From Urechis unicinctus (taxonomy: Eukaryota; Annelida; Polychaeta; Xenopneusta; Urechidae), in contig CM067354.1 in the NCBI GenBank assembly GCA_034190875.2, forward strand, positions 50,534,119 to 50,598,118: a DNA stretch of 64,000 nucleotides, in the 5' to 3' direction. The notes below the pieces were generated by a model. It was not told the origin of the DNA, ran no database searches, and was given only the letters and a program-made list of their open reading frames with translations. A program made the translations under genes and the position numbers. How positions within the stretch are numbered: the stretch's first letter is position 1; every line of letters starts with the position of its first letter. Below are positions 22,601 to 34,122 of this stretch, piece by piece.

Positions 22601-25600
22601 TATATATCATAATGGGGAAATCATCATGTATGGTCTCAAATGTAAGTTATATGTACCAGTTGAAATTCAACTGAAAATTGTTAGATCTGCATTTTTATAA
22701 ACTTCTCCACAAGCTCAGTTATAAATCATAAAGGTCTAGTCCTGCTACATGCCACCGTATATGGTCATATAATGAAAGTTTGGCATCAAAAGCCCATGTA
22801 TATGTGATTGCTGTTTTTGTTCCTGCATGAAACAAGAAATTGACACATGACATGACTAACTCATGATGTAATAGATGGACAAATTGTAGCTTAGTTTGAT
22901 TACACCAAAATATTGACATTATGACACATATGTGTCTACCTGTGGCAAATAAGTTACTTGATTAAGGGTGTCTGGATGTACAATTATTACATTCTACAAA
23001 CCATATTAAAACTATACAAAAAGAGTTGATCTTACCGCTCCCCATGTTCCATGTAAAAAATCTTGCAAGGGAAGTCACAGTAACAAACAGATGTAAATGC
23101 TCCAGTAATGTCCAGCTTAGCCGTCTTGTTTTTGGCACGGAGAACGGACCCAGCTTGAAAATTGCTACAGTTCTACAATAGCAATATGAGGATAAGGTAA
23201 TCATAAAGATGGTCAATGCAGATCTACATCAAAATATTACATCACTAAAGTAACCAATCAATTCAGCTGACTTGTCTATACATACATCAGTTAATGACAC
23301 AACAAATGTTAATATTCACCATATTTGACAGTATTTGATATATATATTCCACACCCACCCGGTCCACAGGGTTGGCTATGTCACTTTGGTGTCCGACAAA
23401 CTGGTCTATCTCATTCTGAGACAGGAAGAAACAGCCTTCATGTATAGGGGCTCTGACGCTATGTCCCGTTTTTGACGGCCAACTCAATCAGATTTCGTTA
23501 AAAAAGTAGATTATTTTATGTGCATAGTGGTTATTATCATTGGTAAGGCAATGGTATTAATTGGTAATCTCTTTGCATTCAAGAGTCTACTGAGGGCAAA
23601 CAGGGCACTGAGATCCATCTGGGAATCCTTGCCCAGTGAACAGCAAGGTGCCAAAATTATGCACAACCCAACAAAAGTTCAAGATTCTGAGCTGATGCTT
23701 CTGTGCAAATATTGATATTTGGTTTGCATTTTCAATTATCACAGTTATTGAAAGAAGCAAACCCAAGCATTATTCAAAGAATCAGTTGTCACATGTTTAC
23801 CAATTCCTGATCTGCACTCTTGCATGCCAGTGAAGAAGTCATAGATGCTTATCTGTCCTTCCAACAGCATGGCTCTCAGTGTACGCTTGAAATCAAGAGA
23901 AAATGCCACTATTGGACTAGATGGCGTTGACACCCAATGTCCATATTCCAGTAAAATGACTGGTAATTGCTCACAGTGGCACACATTCAATCCCTGTCTT
24001 TTTGCTGTGGCCAGCCATTGCCATAAGTTATTGGGTTGCCATTTCATAAATTGAGATGCTACAATATTCAATCACAAAATACAAGCTAATTAACACAGCC
24101 TAGTTGAGTACAGTTTAACAATATTTATGTTAGGGTTTCAAGACTGTGAGTCTCACACAACACTGAGTTTTGTAGGCTGAATGAGCAGATTAATACGCAT
24201 TACAAAACAATACACCTGACCATCTCTACTTATTTCAATTTGGGGCCAATTGTAATAGGCTACAAAGTGCAAGGTAAACACTCCTGTGCTATTCAATGTT
24301 TAAAAGAACAAACCTCAGGATTCCATTTTTCCAACTTAAGCATGACTCATGAGTATTGTTCTGTGGTAACTCATCGGTTACTCATGCAATTGGCTTCATC
24401 TGGGTCCAGGGCTGTGTCAGATATGTCATGGTCCATACCTATACAGAAGCAAAATAAATTCTCAACAACTTGGTAGACATGGGTTGACAATAGATTATAT
24501 CAGATACATACCAAAGCATGCTATCAGTTTTTTGAAGTGACTATTTGTTACACACAATTTTTAGTGTCATAGGCCGGTGCCAGACCTACTGCACACCACG
24601 GAAGAGTGGCCAATTGCAAACCCGTCTCGTTGTGACAGGGCCGTTCTGGAATGTTTGGTAGTCTCACATAAATGACCATTGGCATCAAATGCAATGAAAC
24701 ATTTTGTATACTACAAATGAAGAATAGTGTTTTCGCTCAATACCATTTTGTTATCCTTGGGGATTTCGATATATGTACCTAAGAAAGAATTGTCACACTG
24801 CTTTATTCTTCATTCAATTGACATCTTAATTACACCAATATGTGGAAGAATGAAAGTGATAAGCAGATCCAAGTGATAATTGATCAAAACTGGATAACCC
24901 TCTGAAACAAGCATTTTTGTCAAATATCACTAGCATCCATATCAAGGAGACTCTACTTAACATATTGGTATGATAATCTCTAATGGTACAGTCAATTTAA
25001 AGACACTATGTACCCAGCTTACTTTCCCTGTGAAATCTTTTAACACCAAAGCTACGGCTCCTTGGTAATGGTCCAAGTCCTAGGGGCTCAGGGCGATTTC
25101 ATATTCAACTATGTCAAATGGAAGCAAGACTGAGTATTTGTGTATTAGGAAGTTTGGCAATATGGAATTAAACTGATACACAAGTCAATTGAACTGTTGT
25201 AGTCAATTGCATGATTCACAGATATTTGGTTAGCTCCGGTCATAACGGTAACATGAATTTATACCTCTACTCGGACGTCTTGTAGGGCTAATATTTGGTG
25301 TGTGAGTGAAACTGTTAACATGTCATCCCATTGAACCTTTCAACCCTGAAGTGATTATTGGAACATCCCAATGAACTTGGTGACCTGCATCGTTTGGAAA
25401 CTCTTCTCTTCTCTCCATCCCGTTTCGCTTGAGAAATACGGCAGACTCAAATTGTCATGAAACTCAAAATGCGACAAAGCGGGTATTATTCGAGGGATAT
25501 TCTCACTTGGGTAAACGTAAGGAAACTATCTGGGGAATAGGCAAGGCACTTGTCCCTGGTGTTTTGATTATCTGATGCCACCTACAGGTTACAGCGCGTA

Positions 25601-26059
25601 TGCAGGTATGTGAGAGATCGAAAGTAGTAAACAGGGTAAATCAGTAAATAGCGCGGACGCTGTCAGCTGGTCAGAAGCGAAGCGTCTTTGCCTATCTGGG
25701 GAATAGAACGTTTATCTTTCTACATGGCAGAGTCCGTTGAAAACGATTCCCTGAGAAAGACAATAATATAAGTTTGAATTTTGCTATACCGTCATTGGGT
25801 CCTGGGGCTGTGTGAGACTTGTCACTGCTGACACTTGACTTTTCGTTATCATGATCGTGGCTGGGCCTAGCTCCGGTCGAATGGTAACATGAATTTAGTC
25901 TACTCAGATGTCTTGTAGGGCTGGCCCTGGAGCTCCCATGTCGCGGTTAAGCACTGGTGTTTCAACTGGATACCACACACATCTTCCGCTCTCATAAATG
26001 TACACACCGTCTGGCTCGAGGTTAAGGTTGGCTTGCCGCTTACGTCTCTTAGATGCCAT
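19676..26059 (-). CDS. KDZ (Kyakuja-Dileera-Zisupton) family transposase, multi-exon
   Basis: This gene encodes the enzyme that would move the surrounding element. Exons, in reading order: a possible first exon from 26059 (MASKRRKRQA, basic); 24058-23801, with CHCEQL then YGHWVSTPSSPIVAFSLDF, the KDZ cysteine-cluster region; about 23720-23580, with CPVCP; 23172-23036, with AGSVLRA then KLDITGAF and MEHGER, the first catalytic Asp block; 22415-22315, with LLYDLGC; 22252-22147, with AIPIFNVYGHNMSC; 22024-21816, with GAGLFDGEGTERCWIYLGKF, the block holding the catalytic Glu; then exons near 21730-21645 and 20567-20400, and a last exon to 19676 with an acidic end. Most junctions have GT and AG signals. 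One exon pair (22315/22252) does not join in phase with the sites I chose. Boundaries are approximate. Confidence 0.82.
24480..25900. other. KDZ element, long intron or spacer with an internal duplication
   Basis: No conserved protein segment is seen. The stretch 25230-25295 (TTAGCTCCGGTCATAACGG onward to CTTGTAGGGCT) is an imperfect copy of 25866-25920, which overlaps the end of the proposed first exon, so part of the gene start has been duplicated inside the element. Confidence 0.5.
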
Positions 26060-27200
26060 GATCTACCACCTGAATCAAAAAGGCTAATTCGAGCCGAAAA
26101 GTTCAAGAAAAGTTGTTGTGAACATGTTCCTTTCATAGCGCATGCGCAGCGCGGTACAATTGGGAGCATGCATTAATTTTTTATTTTTAGGGTCATCGAA
26201 GTTATCGCGCCCATAAGCAAATAAAAGGGTGACAATTTTTTTCATGGTTTGTTGAATAATAGTTCTTCTGAGGGTTCTATGGGTGGTGGCCTCGTTTAAG
26301 TTCTTAGGAAGTGTTAACATTTTCCAAGGATCACTGACTGAGCTCATCAGAAGACAATTAACATGTCGAGAGCAGAGTCTTCAATCTTCGTAAAATTTCG
26401 AAATCATGAGAAATGTAAAATCATAAATTACTGATAGTTTAACTTGCAAGATGTAAAAAAACACCATAGATTGGCTAGATTGGCGCTTGCATTGTCCTTG
26501 TGGATATTTGGCATGGCTGTAATCTTTCATCGTGTTCGTGCATCCCCTCAGTGTCTCAGTGAGCATCCAGTTTTGTTTCACATATTTCAAGACAAGATGG
26601 CATTAATTTCATACATATAAACCTCTTCTGTCTCTTTTGAAACGTATTTAGATATTTGCTGAAGCGTATAGTACCACTCGTGCTCTATGTGATTCGATAT
26701 ATCTTGATTAATCAGTCGATCATGCCTATTAAAAGGAGATTTTGAATGAATAATAGGATTTGTTAAGTTCAATATTCACAGATTAACTCATCCGTTATAC
26801 TGTCTGCCAATCGACTCTCATACGGGGTTATCGTTTCATATATCATTCCCAATGAGAGTAGATTAACTTATTGAATAATATTCTATATCCTTATTTTGTT
26901 TCATATCTTAAGCATTTATTATCCGTATATATGTGGGAAATAGAAATCGCATTAATGTACATGATTTTACGCCTACTTTTATAAGAATTTTGTATACATG
27001 ATGAAAATTACTGGATTGTTTGTCCATACCAGAGAGGTTTATCGTTTCCGTTCATGTCATCAGAAAAGTGATTCCTAGTACGCGACCGCTGTTTTTCTGT
27101 TGACGTTCTTATACTTAACGATGACATCCATCATTTCGTTAAACAAATGGACAATAATTAAATTGACATCTGGTTCGCCCGAGCCATTTACTCACTAAAT
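26060..27200. other. KDZ element, 5' noncoding part
   Basis: This lies between the first recognised transposase Met and the right TIR. It should hold the transposase promoter and perhaps further 5' exons. Short open frames on the minus strand (26084-26347, 26381-26590, 26587-26772) match nothing I recognise. Confidence 0.45.
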
Positions 27201-27317
27201 CTGTCATCGTATCAATAAGCTGACGGGGGTGTCTTCCAGTAGCCAGAGGGCGCTACTGTCATCCTATGGCGACTCCCAGTATCCTATTGTATACGCTGAC
27301 CCCAGTTGTATCGGGTG
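27201..27317 (-). repeat. Right terminal inverted repeat of the KDZ element
   Basis: About 117 bp, the partner of 18032-18164. Read on the minus strand it starts CACCCGATACAACT and ends near ATACGATGACAG. It is followed outside by the second CCTGAAG and the continuation of LINE ORF1. Confidence 0.88.
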
Positions 27318-27773
27318 CCTGAAGTTGTCAAAATAAACGTCTTTTGTCCCCGAGTCAACATTGCTAAGTTCAACCCAATCGCAATCCACAATGAAATCTC
27401 CTCCCTCGTTGGGCCATCCTTCAAAATAGCCAAAACCGGTTCTTCAATTACACTCTACGTTTCAGAGGTCAAGAACTCCTCCTCAAGTCTATCCAAAAGC
27501 TCTGCAATCTTTCTATCAACACAAAAGTCATCTCGTCCAAAGCTAAAGAAGCTAAAGTTATCATCCTTGGTGTATCAAGAGATATTTCAGACAGTCAATT
27601 ACTTGATGTCCTCAAACATTACAACGTTACAGCTATCGGTAGACTAAGCAAAGTAAATCCTGCTGAGTCAATTGAACTCTCCTTCTACACATCTCAAATG
27701 CCGTCCAAAGTTTAAATAGGATGTTCATTCCACAATGTCAAAATTTACATCCCCCCTCCAATTAGATGCTTTA
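27318..27773 (+). mobile_element. LINE copy 2, continuation (ORF1 middle), truncated
   Basis: This continues LINE ORF1 after the KDZ insertion and matches 7351-7812. It includes the A run where copy 1 has a frameshift; here the frame is kept. Other small lesions are present, including an in-frame TAA near 27713. Similarity ends abruptly at about 27773, just at the first zinc knuckle (AGATGCTTTAA); no ORF2 follows. Confidence 0.85.
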
Positions 27774-28253
27774 AAGTGTCTATCGCACGGTTATAGGTAC
27801 TTCGCTGAAATCAATTCATTATGTGATCAATAAACTCAAACCGGTCCAATAACCGTCGCATCTGATCAGTTAAGGCCAAAATTTGATAAAATAGCAGTTC
27901 AAATTAGCGCGCCCGACAAAACGTTGCGGCATCCATTATCTAGGTCAACCATGCGTGTCACGTCAGGTAAGGTAGGCCTGTTCTCACGATCTCCTTGCGC
28001 ATCGGCTTCTGCGCATGCTAGGATTCGCCTCTGCACCACACAGATCGCTTTGGGGCATATTCGGGCCATTACGCGAGAAATATTGATACGAATTATCAAC
28101 TCTTAAATGTTACAAAAAATAGTTTCTACTGTGTTCGATTAGAAGAATAACATACATTTTGTTATGGAAAACTTTTCAGTAGGTCCAAAATGAGGCATTT
28201 ATCGAAAAAAAATAGTTCCGCGGACGTTTCATGGCCGTCAAGCGTTTCTAAAA
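27774..28253. other. Unassigned noncoding sequence after the LINE break
   Basis: I see no gene or known repeat. The abrupt LINE end at 27773 suggests either an insertion or a deletion junction here; I could not find matching inverted ends or a target duplication. Confidence 0.4.
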
Positions 28254-28553
28254 ATGGCGGCAGTCAGATGTGAAAACGAATTTGTTATCGAAAATCGACT
28301 GAAAAAAGCAATAGAAAGTTACAAGCCGGGATTGGAAATGACTGACAAGCAGCGATAGTGTTTGGAGAAGTTGTTCTTGGGAAACGACGTTGTTGCTAAT
28401 CTACCAACGGGGTATGGGAAAAGCCTGATATACCATTTGCTCCCAGATTTGCTGCTCCACCCCCCCGTCCCCCCTCCCCCACCATCGATGGGAGTTCACA
28501 TGTTTTATGGAAAAAATAAAAAGACACACAACCAAAAAAACTTGGACTGCTAA
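28254..28553 (+). pseudogene. RecQ-like DNA helicase, first-exon fragment with in-frame stop
   Basis: From an ATG at 28254 in good context (AAAAATGGCGG), the frame reads about 34 codons to a TAG at 28356-28358. It then continues in the same frame with LFLGNDVVANLPTGYGKSLI (ending about 28425). The piece around the stop (EMTDKQR, then CLEKLF) and the Walker A motif (LPTGYGKS) resemble motif 0 and motif I of RecQ helicases. After LLPDLL comes a C-rich tract and unrelated sequence up to a stop at 28553, so the remaining helicase motifs are missing. The stop replaces what is usually a Gln-type codon. It may be the start of a mobile or multicopy helicase gene that was cut. Confidence 0.7.
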
Positions 28554-29364
28554 TGTTAGAATAAGATTTGCCAAAATTTAATACTTGTGACTGCAGGGCC
28601 TTGGTTATATAACCTAAATAACTGCAGCGTATAACGCATAGAAAGTTCATAATCAAAGACATCAGAATGCTGCCTTTGTGGACAGTAAACACAGCTTTAT
28701 TTCCCATGGAAGGGCTTACTTCCGAGCTTTCACGATAAGCTTCATTCATGTGGACCATTCATGTTTGTTTATGTTTGACGCGCGCTGCTTGTTATCGCCC
28801 GGTCAGAGGTTAAAACCGGGTCAAATCGAATGCGCTCCGTTAACTATTGCAGAGATGTTATGTTAGATTTGCGTCAAACATTTCTGCCATGGAGAGTGCC
28901 CTTTTGCGAGAGGTATTTCTCAGCGCCCGGGGGCATTTTATCCGGTACGGCTACGAAAAATCGGACTCGCCAGTTGGGCGAGTTTCTTTAAAATTGCAGT
29001 CGCCCAGATCGGAAATAGGTCGCCATTGGCGAGTGGGCGAGTGCTAAGTTATATCCCTGTAATAATCACCAGCCTTAGTTGTTTAATTGTCGGTGTGGTT
29101 TAGAGGAAAGTTCATCGCGTAACCCATGCAACAGGTGAGGATTACGGGCCGGGTTGTTTGAATCGCTGCGGGTGCGGCACTCCAAATGCAATGTGGCTCG
29201 AGTCCCCGTAATTTAAGCCTGCGACGTAGAATGCTGACATTTATGCATTAACCTAATTGGACAGCGTCAACAAGATGGTTACCATGGAAGCGTCCAGCTC
29301 TTCCACCTAAGCGGATTATTCATACGGATTGACGTCGGATATTTTGGTTATCAGTATGCAGATT
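28554..29364. other. No recognised gene
   Basis: Mixed sequence. At 28955-29045 short alternating motifs (TCGCCAGTTGGGCGAG, then CGCCATTGGCGAGTGGGCGAG) form overlapping imperfect inverted and direct repeats. Short open frames here have no support. Confidence 0.4.
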
Positions 29365-29590
29365 TGCGGGGCTAGACAAGGGGGTCCTGGAGGCCCCATC
29401 ACTCCCAAATGTGCCCCCATCCTCACTTCATCCCAATACGGACTGGTGGGACTGGATCAATGGTCCTGGAGGGCCCCTACCCCAATGGCGACCTACAAGC
29501 CCTCTTCCTCCCAATACAGACTTGCGAGGCTAGACCAGAGGGCTCTGGAGGACCCCACAAACGCGACCCCACCCATCTTCATCCCAAAGT
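29365..29590 (+). repeat. GC-rich minisatellite, about three units of 75-80 bp
   Basis: Three imperfect copies share the order GGCTAGACNAG-GG, then CCTGGAGG-CCC, then CATC or CTTC followed by TCCCAATACGGACT. Copies start near 29368, 29449 and 29527. The array keeps two plus-strand frames open, but I read this as a minisatellite rather than a gene. Confidence 0.6.
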
Positions 29591-29660
29591 AGTCTCTTCA
29601 TCCAAGAGTTCGCCCCACCCCCTCGGCGGGCTCCTGGACCACACCTTGGGGCCTATATAC

Positions 29661-30516
29661 ACATAAATATTACCTCTTTTGAACCAAGCTCTTTTGCGTT
29701 CCCTCTTGGTTCTTGAGGAAGGCGTAGCCAATGTAGACAATTCGCTCATAAGTCCTTACGATGTCCACTTGGTTTAACTAATCCTATTTAATAAGCAATC
29801 AGTATTATCCACAGCATTAGAGTCTCAGGAAGCGCAATAACTTGTAAATATACATAATCGTCTAAAATGTGGGAGGCGATTAACTTTTCCGACTAAATTC
29901 TAATATGGCGGCGAGATTGCGCAACGCATGTCGGATGGAAACGGACTTGTTATGATGCTGAATAAAGGAGAGGAAAGGGCAACTAGGTCGGAAAGTTATA
30001 AGGTATAAATCTAGTATAAACTGACTCACCTGTGAAATGCATTATCAGACAGATGATGGTATGATAAAAACGTCATGCAAAAGACCGGTTGTTGACAACC
30101 ACCAGAATTCGGTGTGGAATTTCGCCTAAAAGTTAGAAATTAATCGAATATCAAGTGTTCTCCCGGAGATTTGTTAAAAAACCCATATCAATTAAATTCA
30201 GTTACTACTTTCATCGTAGGTGGCTCTAAATTGTTCTCAGTTCGTATATGTAACGTGATAAGTGATGATAAGTTGAACATGTTTGTCAATCTACCGATAA
30301 AAGTGAGTACCCGATCGACTGTTGGTCTGTTGGGCTAATATCTATGAGCATATGCTCAATCATGCACAAACAAAACCCACGTCAGCCTAATAGCAGGGCC
30401 TTATTTCTAATTAATTGCATTTACGCTGCATATTTCAAGGCGATCTCTAGCAACAAGCTTGACTGGAACCAATTATTTATGTTCGCGCATTTTTCTTGTA
30501 TGCGTCATGGGGTTGT
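29661..30516. other. No recognised gene
   Basis: AT-rich noncoding sequence on both strands; nothing supported. Confidence 0.4.
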
Positions 30517-31400
30517 TTAATTAAACAGCTTGTTCTCCTCACTGGCTCGCACGAGTCTTGCATCAATACGCTTTCTTAGATTCTCCATTGTCTTGTCAAA
30601 GACGGAGATATTCATCAGATTGTACAGGTTTTCGTCAAAGTCGTTGGTTGACTTAGTTCGTGGCTCGGTGTTTGGTCTGCTGTAGGGCTCCATCCATGGG
30701 CTCTGATCAAAGCGGGGGGGCCTGGTGGATCTTCTCCAGGCGCATGCCTGCACGTAGCGTTCCCTGTTGCAGAGGTTGGGAGCAAGCTTTTCAACCTGGG
30801 TTGGCGCCACCCCAACACCTACCAGGTTGTGCGCCTCCCGTGCTGCTGCAGGAATGTCTTTTGAAAGGCTTCAAACACGTCGGCTTGAAGAAGGACATCA
30901 GTGCGATTATACAGGTCGTGGTGGTCTCCCAGCGTGCGGTACCCACAGGTTTACCAGACCCTTTGGGCATGGTTGTAGTCCTCCACTGAAACGTGCTCCT
31001 CTCTCAGCCTGCTGTAGAAGTCCTTCTTTGGTTGTAGGCTGGGGTCTTCTAGCTATTCATATACTCGTTAGGGTAAACGCCCTTACGTAGCAGCAGTATC
31101 TTTTCGCTGTTGGTTGCATGGTCAGCTGTTACTCGGAAGGCTTCTAGCGGGTTCAAAGCCACTAAATTGGGCGCTGTTGATAAAGCCCAGCTGGCCAAGG
31201 GGGAAAGAGGTAACTTTTTCTGCGTTGTTCGCGATCCAGGAGACGCCACCTTCCACTTTGGAAATTGTTGGCATAAGAAAGTGGCAGTCATAGCCCCGCA
31301 GATTGTGGAAAACAACCAATATAGTCGTGGTTTGGGGGCTCAAGCGCAGCTGGAGAACCAGTGGCGGCAATGGTTGGCGACATGGCTTTAGAGATATTTC
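30517..31400 (-). pseudogene. Polinton/Maverick-type family B DNA polymerase relic
   Basis: Minus-strand pieces in more than one frame match the protein-primed type B DNA polymerase of Polintons. In reading order they are FHNLRGYDCHFLM (about 31300), the 3'-5' exonuclease Exo II-like block; GQLGFINSAQF; REEHVSVEDYNHAQRVW (about 30960-31010); LYNRTDVLLQADVFEAF (about 30870-30920); and NLMNISVFDKTMENLRKR (about 30570-30625), a polymerase palm-side block. Stops and frame changes interrupt it, a segment before the last block is lost, and the catalytic palm region beyond 30517 is absent. It is a dead fragment of a large self-replicating DNA transposon. No other Polinton gene is seen nearby. Confidence 0.8.
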
Positions 31401-31482
31401 TAGGTAATAGCTTTTGAACTATTTCCATCATTGTCACACTGAATGCTCTTTTAAATTCAATCATTCCTCCTAAGTGAGGCAA

Positions 31483-33948
31483 TGTAGAAATACATGGTGG
31501 AATTTGAGTCCAGGTGTACAGTTCAAGATCATCAACGCCCTAGCATTGATCTTGTGCGATCAATCAAGCGATATATGTGTCATTCTAAGTATACAATTAC
31601 ACATGTCTGTGACGTTCGCTTTCTGATAACAGAAAACCCCAATACAATAGCGTTTATATGATACCAATCATTTTTCCTATGAACTTTTAATTAATCATTG
31701 GACACATTAATGAAACACCTACTGACATGCCACGGAAGTAAGAGGTTGGTTTGTTAACAACCTGGTATAGATGTAAACACGGGAAATTGCTTGTAGATTG
31801 GCAAATAAAGCATCAGCCAGTTAGTTTGCACAAAGAATGTTTTTTGGATGCAGTACAAATCCACCGTGCGAAAACAATTATGGCTGATTGGGTATTACAA
31901 ATGGTACAACATAAAGACGGGGGTTCGATCAGAGCAAAATAAGAATCCTTCAGGACTTTAAAATGCCTGGTCAGTTGCGATGCATTAGTTAGCTATTTTC
32001 TATTTATTTATTTGAATCTTAATATGGAAATATATCCATTTAAGTACGTTAATGGGGAAGGCAGAGAATGAGCAGAAGTTCTAAGGTTTGACTGTGTTGT
32101 GTACTTTATCTTTCGTGTAATTTTATAATCGTCACGCAGCTTGCCGTAGCTATAAACTCTTTGCTCGAGACCTTCACACCCCCCCCCCCCCCTGACATGC
32201 CAAAAATGTCGACCCCAGGCCAGTTCCCTCGCTTCAGACAGTTATTGACATTCTAAAAATACTATCCACAGTGCGGATATGAAAGATCGAGGATCGTAAC
32301 CTGCGCGGACTGTTTTCGATAGGTGTACCCCATACGGGTAATTAATCATGTTTTACTCTTCAGCTAGATAAAAAAAATTGGAATATTCCAATCAGTAAAA
32401 GATGGGTTCCAGCCCGATATCGGGAACGCGGTTGCTTAGCAAGCTACTTGGCAACCACACCTTGGAAAACTAAAGTTTAAAATTTTAAGACTTTTAGTCG
32501 CTGCACAGCTCTGCGGTCTCTGTAAATAAAAACATCGCCATTATTGTTGTCGGAAATTACGCTTGCGTTCTCGTAGGACTCATGTTGGTAAATTGTTGTC
32601 ATGGAACCGAAGACTAAAAATCGATTATGATGATGTTATCTTTAACCCATCCTGGCTGACCTGGCTAATAATAAATTGCCCGCCCTTTATTGGAAATTTC
32701 GTGAACATCACAGTCGAGTTGTGGCTGCGGAGCGGAGACAGTGAGGTTTCGTTTCAATTTCAAGCGAGCGTTGGCACAATATAAGTCAAGTGACGACGAA
32801 TACAGTGCTCCAACTTTTATTTTGTAATTGAGAGCACCATATGGTGGCACGAAAGGTTTTATTTAGACTGTGAGTGTGGCCTGCAAATCTTATTAGTGAT
32901 GAGTATATGAAATCTACATTTTGTACCCTAAGCAAAAGTATACACAGCAGCATTAGTGAGTTAGTTATCGGGAATGATTTACAGCCACCATTCATGCGGT
33001 TCTTGGTTTTAGGGAGGTGCTGTTTATCAATGAGCCAAACGAAAGAGAGTTTTCATGGTACATCATGTGTATACCAGCATGATACTAATGTTGCAAATCG
33101 ATCAGCATATATTTTACAATTTATAATCCATGTCTTGTGCTGTGAGTATGTTATTTTGTTTTATAAAAGGTTTTAATCAACGATCAGCCTGCCAATTTAA
33201 TCTCCTTCTGCTGTGATGCGTTTCTTGGCTAACGTCAGTCAGAGTATCTCCATCGGGTTCCCTATGCTGCCTCAATCTGTCTTCGTGCATGATAAATAAA
33301 CTGTGATGAGCTCATTCGCCAAACATTGCGTTAATTGGCACCATAAGTTATTAAATCTGCCGTACCGTCATAATCTTGTGTGTCGTGTCTCTCCCCCTAG
33401 TTATGCGACTGTTTACGTCTCCAGCGTTTGCAATACAAACACGAATATTCATCCCATATCATATAACCCGATCGTGTTTTGCTGATTAAGCAAAGCGTGC
33501 ATCAATACTACACCCTGGTATTACCTTCCTGTGTTAGCATTGTTCCGTGGTTGGAGTGCAGCATCACTGTTAAAATCCAACTTATTTAAATGTGTGATTG
33601 GCAGCGTAACGTTACACAACGGGTATTGTGCGTCATTTAACCGGAAATGAGCGAAGGAAATTGTAGATCGTCAGATTCCCATCAATTCAAAGCGTCGTTA
33701 TAGTGAATAGTATTGCGTCTCTATTCTGCATTTTGTAATGATGGGGATGGATGTGTAATTAGTGGCACTAACAAGGCAATCTTAGGGAACGTAGTAAGCA
33801 ACATAAACGCTTCCTGTTGTATGCTATTGCATTGCGCGATAAATATATCCCCATATCTAAGTAACTGATAATGTGATAAATATATCCATGTTTTTGTAAA
33901 ACACGTTGCAGTGCCTTCACGATATGACACCAGAGGGAGGTAGTGGCA
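31483..33948. other. Intergenic DNA between the Polinton relic and the GPCR gene
   Basis: No supported gene. There is a C run at 32180-32193. Short open frames at 31751-31942, 32563-32784 and 32874-33176 have no recognisable domain. Confidence 0.45.
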
Positions 33949-34010
33949 GTGGGCGTGGTCCGATGCGCGTTAGCGTCACAACAGGAGGACGGCCATGAAG
34001 CCTATATAAA
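33949..34010 (+). promoter_or_regulatory. Promoter of the intact GPCR gene (GC-box-like motif and TATA box)
   Basis: GTGGGCGTGGTC at 33949-33960 lies about 40 bases before a TATATAAA box at 34003-34010. The start codon at 34123 is about 110 bases further on, leaving an untranslated leader of roughly 85 bases. The same arrangement recurs at 43190, 45032 and 62172, which supports it as the promoter of this gene family. GTGGGCGTGG resembles binding sites of KLF/SP- or EGR-type zinc-finger factors (inference). Confidence 0.7.
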
Positions 34011-34122
34011 ACAGACGGCCACCTTCTGCGTAGGCGCTCGTGCTTAAAAGACAGGATAATAACGGCGGGCCCAATATAGTACGGATATCGATGTTTTCCC
34101 TATTATTCTTATTCGGAGAGAG

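Larger units (their letters stand above)
18032..27317 (-). mobile_element. 9.3-kb KDZ-type DNA transposon with long TIRs
   Basis: A 9286-bp element inserted in LINE copy 2. Its termini are inverted copies: 18032-18164 and 27201-27317 share the start CACCCGATACAACT and stay nearly identical to the end of the arms, apart from about 13 extra bases in the left arm (around 18082-18095) and a few changes. The insertion site shows a 7-bp target duplication. The minus strand carries one spliced gene with the diagnostic motifs of KDZ (Kyakuja-Dileera-Zisupton) transposases, so it may be, or recently have been, autonomous. The left end contains subterminal repeats, a TA microsatellite and a hairpin. 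Confidence 0.88.

Noticed and set aside
18032..27317. The 9.3-kb element as a Polinton or hAT
   Set aside because: It is shorter than a Polinton and has no polymerase or integrase motifs; the protein motifs fit KDZ rather than hAT, and the duplication is 7 rather than 8 bp.
29090..29220. tRNA gene or tRNA-derived SINE
   Set aside because: A GTTTGAATCGC stretch resembles a B box, but no A box or cloverleaf fits around it.
30660..31391. Plus-strand open frames over the polymerase relic
   Set aside because: Antisense shadows; the recognisable motifs are on the minus strand.
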